Shown here: positions 45,167 through 52,900 of the stretch, in pieces
Numbering within the stretch: position 1 is the first letter of the stretch
Layout: each line of letters starts with the position of its first letter
Assembly: GCA_035626475.1 (NCBI GenBank)
Contig: DASPNP010000034.1
Location: 1-54,778, forward strand
Direction: 5' to 3'
Length of the DNA stretch: 54,778 nucleotides
Source of the DNA: DASPKT01 sp035626475
Lineage (GTDB): Bacteria > Pseudomonadota > Alphaproteobacteria > Azospirillales > Azospirillaceae
The notes under the pieces: generated by a model
Database searches by the model: none
The model's input: only the letters and a program-made list of their open reading frames with translations
Told to the model about the DNA's origin: nothing
Translations under genes and position numbers: made by a program

Positions 45167-46965
45167 CATCGGGCTACGAGGTCGCGGTGGGGCATCATCA
45201 CGCCGGCCGCCCGGCCGAGGCGGTCCTGGCCTGCCGCGCGGCGCTGGCCGCGGCGCCCAGTGACATCAATCTCCTGAACCTGCTGGGTGTCTCGCTGTTC
45301 GCGACGGGCGACCGGCCGGGCGCCGTCGCCGTGCTGCGGGACGCCGTCGGACGGCATCCGGCCCACGCCGGCTTGCTGGCCAATCTCGCTCTGGTGCTGC
45401 AGGAGGTGGGGGACTGGATGTCGGCGGCGGCGTGCCTGCGGCGCCTGCTGATCCTGGACCCGGCCTCGGAGTTCGCCCTTGGACGCTTGGGCACGGTGGC
45501 CCAGGAGATCGGCGACCTGGATGCGTCGCTCGCCTGGCTCGCGCGGGCCGTTCGGGTCGCGCCGCGGTCGGCGCCGCACCGCGCCAATCTGGCATTGGCC
45601 TGGACTGCTTGGGGAAACGCCGAGCGGGCGGAGCTGGAGCTGCAGCGGCTTGTCGCGCTGTCCGCCGGCGGCGCGTTCGCCCATGTCCAGCATGGAGAGA
45701 CCCTGTTGCGCCTGGGCCGCATCGAAGCGGCCGCTGAAGCCTTTCAACAGGCTCTATCTCTTGCGCCGGACGATCGCGGCGCTCAGGGCGGCCTTGCCCG
45801 CTGCCAGGCCTATCGCTTGGCAAGCGCGGCCGGAAGGAGCGGTGGCGCCGGACTGGTCGTGCGCGCGCCCTTCAACCATGCCAGCGGTTACGCCCACATG
45901 GGACGCCGCTTCATTCAATCCTTGCGGTCGAGCGGTGTTCCCCTGCAGGTGCTGGGCCTTGCCGGCGACGAGGTCTGGCGGGATGAGCCCCTGGACCGAC
46001 CGGTCGGGGCTGGAGCCGTGCTGAATATGCTGGTGCCCCAGGCGGTGGAGCGCGTGCCCGGACTGGCAACGGTGACCTTCTCCATGTTCGAAGGCACCCG
46101 CATTCCATCGGCATGGCGGCGCCACAGCGACTCCAGCGATCTCGTCATCGTGCCCTGCGCGGCCTCCCGGCACGCCTGGGCTCTGGCCGGGTTCCCCGAG
46201 GACCGGCTGCGGGTCTGCCCGCTGGGTGTCGATCCCGAACCGGCGGCGGTGGCGGCGGAGCCTCTGCCGCTGCGGTTGCCGGACGGACGTCCGCTGTCGT
46301 GCTACCGGCACCGCTTTCTGAACGTGTCCGATTTCATCGCGCGCAAGAACATCGACGGGCTTCTGCGGGTCTGGTTCCGGACCACGACGGCCGAGGATGA
46401 CGCGGTTCTGATTCTCAAGCTGGGCAAGGGAGCGGGGCCGGCGGTGCGCACCGGCTTCGAGGCGCTGATGTCCCGCACCGAAGGCGAGGTCGGCCGTCAC
46501 CGGGGTCATGTGGCACCCATCCTGCTGCTCGACCAACATCTGAGCGAGGCCGCGATGACCGGTCTGTTCAGGGCCGCGACCCACTACATCAGCCTCTCGC
46601 ATGGCGAAGGCTGGGACCTGCCCCTGTCCAAGGCCGGAGCGATGGACCTCGAGCTCATCGCCCCGGCGCACAGCGCCTATCTTGATTATCTCGACGCAAG
46701 CGTCGCCCATTTGGTGCCGTCGAAGGTCGGCCCGGCCCGTCAACCCTACAGCAGCCTGCCGCCCAAGGCGTTCTTCGGGCTCGATTGGTGGGAGCCGGAT
46801 GAGGCGGCGGCGGCGGCCATTCTGCGACACCTGCTGCGCGGCGATGCCGTGCGGCGGAGCGCGCGTGATCATCTGGCACGCCGTTTCAGCTGGGCGCAGG
46901 CGGCGGAGCGGCTGTCCGGCATTCTGCGCGATGCCGGCCTGCTTGGAACGGCGGACCGGGCATGA
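45163..46965 (+). CDS. TPR protein with GT4-like glycosyltransferase domain
   Basis: A 600-residue protein. TPR units fill about 1-225 (AHVQHGETLLRLGRIEAAAE). The transferase (about 238-600) has the family order APFNHASGYAHMGRRF, then FLNVSDFIARKNIDGLLRVW, then ISLSHGEGWDLPLSKAGAM, in which the Glu-containing donor motif sits. The pattern matches GT4 proteins that act on surface glycans or proteins. The start overlaps the upstream stop by ATGA. The C-terminal 60 residues are helical, with no known motif. Donor and acceptor are unknown. Confidence 0.83.
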   Translation: MTSGYEVAVGHHHAGRPAEAVLACRAALAAAPSDINLLNLLGVSLFATGDRPGAVAVLRDAVGRHPAHAGLLANLALVLQEVGDWMSAAACLRRLLILDPASEFALGRLGTVAQEIGDLDASLAWLARAVRVAPRSAPHRANLALAWTAWGNAERAELELQRLVALSAGGAFAHVQHGETLLRLGRIEAAAEAFQQALSLAPDDRGAQGGLARCQAYRLASAAGRSGGAGLVVRAPFNHASGYAHMGRRFIQSLRSSGVPLQVLGLAGDEVWRDEPLDRPVGAGAVLNMLVPQAVERVPGLATVTFSMFEGTRIPSAWRRHSDSSDLVIVPCAASRHAWALAGFPEDRLRVCPLGVDPEPAAVAAEPLPLRLPDGRPLSCYRHRFLNVSDFIARKNIDGLLRVWFRTTTAEDDAVLILKLGKGAGPAVRTGFEALMSRTEGEVGRHRGHVAPILLLDQHLSEAAMTGLFRAATHYISLSHGEGWDLPLSKAGAMDLELIAPAHSAYLDYLDASVAHLVPSKVGPARQPYSSLPPKAFFGLDWWEPDEAAAAAILRHLLRGDAVRRSARDHLARRFSWAQAAERLSGILRDAGLLGTADRA

Positions 46966-47053
46966 GGCGGCCGCTGCCAAGCCTGGCACCGGACGGCAGG
47001 GTGGCATTCCGGTCGAGACGGAGTTGGAGCATGGACGGGCCCGGAGCGATCGC

Positions 47054-48925
47054 ATGACCAGGGAGGAGCGGCTGCAGGCGGCGCTCGCGGCGCACAATGC
47101 CGGCCGCCTGGACGCGGCGGAGGCTGGCTACCGCGCCATTCTTCAAGACGATCCGTCGCATGCGCACGCCAACAACAACCTGGCCGTCCTGCTGCGCGCC
47201 GGCCGCCGGTTCGAGGAGGCGGTCGCGTGCTATAGGCGGGCGCTCGCCTCCTTGCCGGACGCGCCGATTTACAACAATCTGGCCTGCCTCTACCTGGATC
47301 TCGGCCGCGCCGCGGATGCCGCGACATCGGCGCGGACCGCCCTGGCCTTGCGGCCGGACTACGCGGAGGCGTGGTTCAACCTCGGCAACGTGTTGCGCCA
47401 GGCCGGCGACGCCGCCGGAGCCGAGACCGCCTATCGGCGGGCGCTGCGCCTGAACGCCTTTATGGGCGAGGCGCTCTGCGGCCTGGGCGACCTGCGCTGG
47501 CAGGCGCACGACACGACGGAGGCCGCCCGCTGCTACCGGCGGGCGATCGCGGCGCAGCCGAGCCTGCCACAGCCCTTCGTCAATCTGGGCGAGATGCTGA
47601 AGGAGCAGGGTCTGGCGACCGAAGCCATCGGCGTGCTGCAGCAGGGCTTGGAGCACCATCCCGATCTGGCGCTGCTGCACTCCAATCTGCTGTTGGCCCT
47701 GCACTACACGACGGCGGTGCCACCCGAGATCATCGCCCGGGCCCACCGGCACTGGGGCGACCGGCATGCCAGCCGGGTTCCGGCGGAGCGCCGCTTTGCC
47801 AACGACCGGATGCCGGACCGCCGCCTTCGGGTTGGCTATGTCTCTCCCGATTTCCGGACCCACGCCTGCGCCCACTTCATCGAACCGCTGTTCCAGGCCC
47901 ATGACCGCGAGGTGCTCGACATCGTCTGCTACGCCACCGCGCGGTGGGAGGACGACACGACGGCGCGCCTGCGCTCGTTGGCCGGCACGTGGCGGTCGAT
48001 CGCCGACTTGGACGACGCGGCGGCGGCCACCCTCATTCGTGACGACCGCATCGACATTCTCGTGGATTTGGCTGGTCACACGGCGAACAGCCGTCCCTTG
48101 CTGTTCGCGCGCAAGCCCGCGCCGGTGCAGGTCGCCTGGCTGGGCTATCCCGACACGACAGGAATGGCGGCGATGGACTACCGGCTGACCGACGCCGTCG
48201 CCGACCCCCTCGGGCCCGCCGATGCGTGGTCGACGGAGGCGCTGGTCCGCCTACCCCGGTGTTTTCTCGCCTACAAGCCTCTGGTGGAGGCGACGCCGCG
48301 CCTGAAGCCGCCGGCGCTGATCGAGGACGGCGTCACCTTCGGCTCCTTCAACAACACGGCCAAGATCACGCCCGAGCTGGTCGAGGCCTGGGCATCGATA
48401 CTGGCGCGGCTGCCCGGCTCCCGGTTGCTGCTCAAGAGCCGCGCCTTCGCCGATCCGGCGACGCGGGGCCGCTATGCCAGCCTGTTCGCCGGCCATGGCA
48501 TCGCCGAGCAACGGCTGGTGCTGCTGCCGCAGACCGCATCGCTCGAGGAGCACCTGCAGACCTATGATCAGATCGACATCGCGCTCGACACCTTTCCCTA
48601 CAACGGCACCACGACCAGCTGCGATGCGCTCTGGATGGGCGTGCCGGTCGTCACCTGGGCCGGCCCGAACCATGTGTCGCGGGTCGGCGCCAGTCTGCTG
48701 ACCCAGTGCGGATTGGGCGAGCTGGTGGCGGCGGACCGCGAGGGATACATCCGCGCCGCCGTCGACTTGGCCCAGGACCTGCCGCGCCTCTCGATGCTGC
48801 GGCGGACTATGCGGAAGCGGCTGGCGGGCGCGCCGCTGCTCGACCACACGGGGTTCGCGCGCGATGTCGAGGCGGCGTTCCGCGGCATGTGGCGGGCATG
48901 GCTGTCCCGCTCGGCGGAGCCGTGA
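47054..48925 (+). CDS. TPR protein with SPINDLY/OGT-like (GT41) catalytic domain, second copy
   Basis: A 623-residue protein. TPR units fill about 5-220 (AWFNLGNVLRQAGDAAGAET). The catalytic part has VGYVSPDFRTHACAHFIEPL with the conserved His (about 269), WLGYPDTTG, FGSFNNTAKITPELV with the Lys, and FPYNGTTTSCDALWMGVPVV. This matches bacterial OGT homologues more closely than the copy at 37052-39049, which reads YTGHTTTSD. The start ATG at 47054 has CCGGAG seven bases upstream; the frame extends 5' only as a shadow of the previous gene. It is the third gene of a plus-strand run of TPR transferases. Confidence 0.92.
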   Translation: MTREERLQAALAAHNAGRLDAAEAGYRAILQDDPSHAHANNNLAVLLRAGRRFEEAVACYRRALASLPDAPIYNNLACLYLDLGRAADAATSARTALALRPDYAEAWFNLGNVLRQAGDAAGAETAYRRALRLNAFMGEALCGLGDLRWQAHDTTEAARCYRRAIAAQPSLPQPFVNLGEMLKEQGLATEAIGVLQQGLEHHPDLALLHSNLLLALHYTTAVPPEIIARAHRHWGDRHASRVPAERRFANDRMPDRRLRVGYVSPDFRTHACAHFIEPLFQAHDREVLDIVCYATARWEDDTTARLRSLAGTWRSIADLDDAAAATLIRDDRIDILVDLAGHTANSRPLLFARKPAPVQVAWLGYPDTTGMAAMDYRLTDAVADPLGPADAWSTEALVRLPRCFLAYKPLVEATPRLKPPALIEDGVTFGSFNNTAKITPELVEAWASILARLPGSRLLLKSRAFADPATRGRYASLFAGHGIAEQRLVLLPQTASLEEHLQTYDQIDIALDTFPYNGTTTSCDALWMGVPVVTWAGPNHVSRVGASLLTQCGLGELVAADREGYIRAAVDLAQDLPRLSMLRRTMRKRLAGAPLLDHTGFARDVEAAFRGMWRAWLSRSAEP

Positions 48926-48940
48926 CGCACCCGGTTGATC

Positions 48941-49921
48941 TCAGGTCCGCTCGGCGCCGACCCGCGCCAGATCCGCCTCGACCATCTCGGCGACCAACGC
49001 CTCGAGCGTCGTGCTGGGCTGCCAGCCCAGCAGCCGGCGGGCTTTGCCGCTGTCGCCCGCCAAGCTCTGGACCTCGGCCGGACGGAAGAGGGCGGAATCG
49101 ATGATGACATGGTCCTCGGCGGTTAGGCCGACATGGTTGAAGGCCATGCGGCAGAGCTCCATGACCGATGTCGCCCGGCCCGTGGCGATGACGTAGTCGC
49201 CGGGGCTGTCCTGCCGCAGCATCAGATGCATGGCGGCGACATAGTCGCGGGCATGGCCCCAGTCGCGCCGAACCTCGACATTGCCAAGGCGGAGCTCCCG
49301 CAGGCGACCGAGCTTGATGCGCGCGACGGCGTCGGTCACCTTGCGGGTCACGAACTCCTTTTGCCGCAAGGGAGAGTCGTGATTGAAGAGAATGCCGCAG
49401 CTGGCGTGCAGCCCGAAGCTCTCCCGGTGGTTCACCGTGGACCAGTGCGCGAAGGCTTTCGCCACGGCATAAGGCGACCGCGGGTGAAACGCCGTCTCCT
49501 CGGTCTGAAGCGGCCCCTGCGCCAGCCCGAACATCTCCGAGGACGAGGCCTGATAGAAGCGCGCCGTGGGCAGGGCGATGCGAACCGCTTCCAATAGATT
49601 GAGCGCGCCCTGGCCGGTCACGGCGGCGGTCAGAACCGGCTGCTCCCACGAGGTCCGGATGACAGATTGCGCGGCAAGGTTGTACACCTCGTCCGGCTGG
49701 TGGTGGCCGAGCAGGCGCAGCAGGGCCGCCAGGTCCGTCACATCGCCCTGCACCAACCGGACATCATCCTTCACGCCCAGCCAAGCGAGGCGCGCGGTCG
49801 CGATCTCCGCGTCGCCGGTCTGACGCACCATGCCGATGACCTCGTAACCCCTCTCCAGCAGATGCCGGGAGAGGTAGGCGCCATCCTGGCCGGTGATCCC
49901 CGTGATGAAGGCGCGTTTCAC
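48941..49921 (-). CDS. Short-form GDP-mannose 4,6-dehydratase (second copy)
   Basis: A 326-residue dehydratase of the Gmd/RMD group, about 30 residues shorter than the copy at 24292-25362. The NADP loop is GITGQDGAYLSRHLLERGY. Catalytic segments are SSSEMFG and YAVAKAFAHW, with NHDSPLRQKEFVTRKV. It also has RPAEVQSLAGD near the end, shared with Gmd proteins. The product, GDP-4-keto-6-deoxymannose, could go to fucose, rhamnose or a C-methylated sugar. It starts with GTG at 49921 and lacks a clear ribosome site. It lies 59 bases downstream of the giant surface-protein gene on the same strand and may be co-transcribed with it. Confidence 0.9.
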   Translation of the reverse strand: MKRAFITGITGQDGAYLSRHLLERGYEVIGMVRQTGDAEIATARLAWLGVKDDVRLVQGDVTDLAALLRLLGHHQPDEVYNLAAQSVIRTSWEQPVLTAAVTGQGALNLLEAVRIALPTARFYQASSSEMFGLAQGPLQTEETAFHPRSPYAVAKAFAHWSTVNHRESFGLHASCGILFNHDSPLRQKEFVTRKVTDAVARIKLGRLRELRLGNVEVRRDWGHARDYVAAMHLMLRQDSPGDYVIATGRATSVMELCRMAFNHVGLTAEDHVIIDSALFRPAEVQSLAGDSGKARRLLGWQPSTTLEALVAEMVEADLARVGAERT

Positions 49922-49980
49922 CAGGAGACCACCGGTATTCTCAGCGGGAGCGGGACCATCGCGACCTTATGACGGCGACC

Positions 49981-52900
49981 TCAGGAAAGATGATGCAGGG
50001 CTGGCGGCGCGTAAGGGCGGTTGGGGTCGATGCCATGCAGGCTCCGGCCGTCACGCCCGGCGCCCAGCGCGTCGCCAACTCCGACCACGGCGTCCGCCTC
50101 GCCGGCCAGGCTTGCCGTTATCGCCCCCTCCAGAGCGGCGAGGTACGCCGCCGCCCTGTGCCCTGCACCAACAGGCTGGGCAGCGATACCGCCCGTCAAA
50201 AGCGCCGGCTCATCCGAAAGCGCTCGGGTGCTCGCCGCCAGCACGGCGTCTGCGTGGCTGATCTGGATCGGCGTGGTCTGCAGCTCGTTGATCTCCGCGA
50301 AGCCACCCCAGGCAGGGAGGGCCGAAGCGGCAGCGGCCGCTGCCGGCTTTGATCCCTCCGCATTGACGGGAGGCACCGGCCCGGTCAGTGCCGGCAGGAC
50401 GTTGACAAGGCCGCCGTCCGCCACCCGGGCGGAACCCAACGTGCCGGTCAGGTCGATGAAGCCCAAGCCCTCCCAGGCGATGGTCGCGCCGGTGCTGGCG
50501 TTGCGGAGCACCAGATCCTCGAAGCCGTCGCCGTCCAGGTCCGCCAGCGCGGACATCGACCAGCCCGCGCCCGGCGTCAGAATGGTGCGGAAGCCTTCCG
50601 CCCCGCGGTTGACGTTCCAGCTGTAGAGCTGGCCCGCGCCGCTTTGCAGCAGCACCTCGTCCGCCGCATCGTCGGAGAGATTGCCGACGCTGACCACGGT
50701 CCAACCCGGCGCCAGCGTCAGCATGTCCCGGAAGGCGGTGCCGTTCCAGTGGATCAGCCGCCCGTCGGTGTGCTGGAACAGAATGTCGTCGGCGGCCTTG
50801 CCGTCAATATTGCCGGTGCCTGCCACCGACCATCCCGCCGCGGGCGTGATGAAGTGAGTGGCGACGCCGGTGGCGGCGTCCAGGAACTGCAGCGCGCCGG
50901 TGTTCCGGTTCAGCAGCAGCACCTCGTCCGCCACCCCGCCGGCGAGATTGCCGATGGCGATGGCGGTGCCGCCCGCGGGCACGTCCAAGAGATGCCGCGC
51001 GCCGGTGCCCTGGTCCGGGTCGTTCCACAGCAACCGGCCCTGGGCATCGCTCGCCAACAGGTCGAGCCTGCCGTCGCCGTCAAAGTCGCCAGCCCCCAGA
51101 ACCTGGTCGCCGCCATAGAGCCCGCCCAGGGTCTTGAAGCCGTCGCCGCCCTTGGTGTGCTCGAAGCTCACCGTGAAGTCGCGACCGACGATGGCCGTGG
51201 CCGCCGAGCGTGCGCCCGGGACATGGTCGCGGTCGGCGAAGCGCAGCCGCTCGACATTGCGGACCTGATCGGTGCCCTCCGGCATGCCATTGAGCGCGGT
51301 GACGGTGGTGATGCCGTCTTTGGTGACGATCGAGTAGTCGGAGAATTTGCCGGTGTACCGGACCGTGTCCAGGCCGCTGCCGCCGTCGATGGTGTCGTTG
51401 CCACGGCCGCCGGAGAGCTGGTCGTGATTGGCACCACCAAAAACGCTGTCCTCGCCCTCGTCGCCATAGACCATGTCGTCACCGTCGGCGGAGCCGACCG
51501 TGTCGTTACCGCCGCCGCCGCGCAACGTATCATCGTCCGCACCCAGCATGATGAACTGCTGGGCGTCGTCGCCGATCGCCACGTTCGACCCGGTGCCGCC
51601 AATGACGAACACCGAGCCGGTGATAACGGCGTAATCGACGTCGCGCAGCTCGATGGTCGAGCCCGAGGGCAGCGAGCGCGTGTCGATGACCACGGCTTCC
51701 ACGGTGGTGCCCGTCGAGGTGGTGGAGGTAGGAACCGAGATGACGATGGGCTGGGCGGGAGCCGTGGTGGCACCGCTCGCGACCGTCGGCGTAACGGTGC
51801 GCAGCGTCACCGGCGTGGTCGACGGCAGCATGGTCGACAGGCCGTTGCCGGCCACCGCCTCCGCCACACCGGCCGAGGAGGTGCTGATGCGGGCGGCTTC
51901 GCTTTGCGCCGCTCCCGCCAGCTGGCTCAGAGTCAAGGTGGTGGCGGGACCGACGACCTGCAGGCCAACGCCGGTGGGCAGCGTGGCGACGAGCGTCGGT
52001 GCCGCGGTCTCGCCGCCGATCCGGATATCGGCGTTGCTGGTCGGTGTTCCCTGAACCTCCTGGCGCGCGGCGGTGACCGGGGCGATGACGATCTGCTCGA
52101 CCGACTGTCCGCCGCGGCTGGCATCAGCACCGGTCCCGCGCTGGACACTGGCGCCGTCCTCGGTCACGGCAGGAGCCAAGGTCACCGTCGGCGCGGGCGG
52201 AGCGACGACGATCTTGTTGGGCTCCAGCGGCGGCGGCAGATCGGGCGTCGTGGTCGGCGGCGGAATGACGACGATCAGGGGCGGCGTCACCACCGGGGGC
52301 GTGACGACAACAGGCGGCGGGGGCGGGGGCGGTGGCGGCGCCACCACCGGCGCGGCGGAAACCGTCAGCGTGAAGGTCGCGGCGTCGCTGGACAGGGCGC
52401 CGTCGCTGGCGGTGACGCTGATCGTCGCATCGCCGGCGGCGGTTGGCGTTCCCGTGACCTTGAGGGTGGCTGGGTCGAAGCTCAGGCCGGACGGCAGCCC
52501 GGACACCGCATAGGTCAGGGTTTGGCCTTCCGGATCGCTGAAGAGACCGGCGGGCAGGGTGAACTCCAGGGCCGTGCCGATGGTCCCGGTCTGGTTTGCG
52601 GAAGAGCCCGCCAGACGGGGCGCGTCGTTTGTCGCCGTGAGGGTGATGGTTCTGGAGACGGTCGCCGTCTGCGCCTCGCCCGAGGTGCCGGTCGAGTTGG
52701 CGTCGTCGAGCGCCAGATCGATGATGACCGTGGCGGGCGGCGTGTCGCTGGCGTTGGCGTAGGTGATCTGACGCAAAGCCTGCGTCAGCAGGGCCATGGT
52801 CGCCCCGTCGCCCAGGGTGACTTCAAGCAGGCCGGCCTCGTTGCCGTTGACGTAGCCGATGACGGTACCGCCCACCCGGAAGGGCGCGCCGCTGTCCAGC

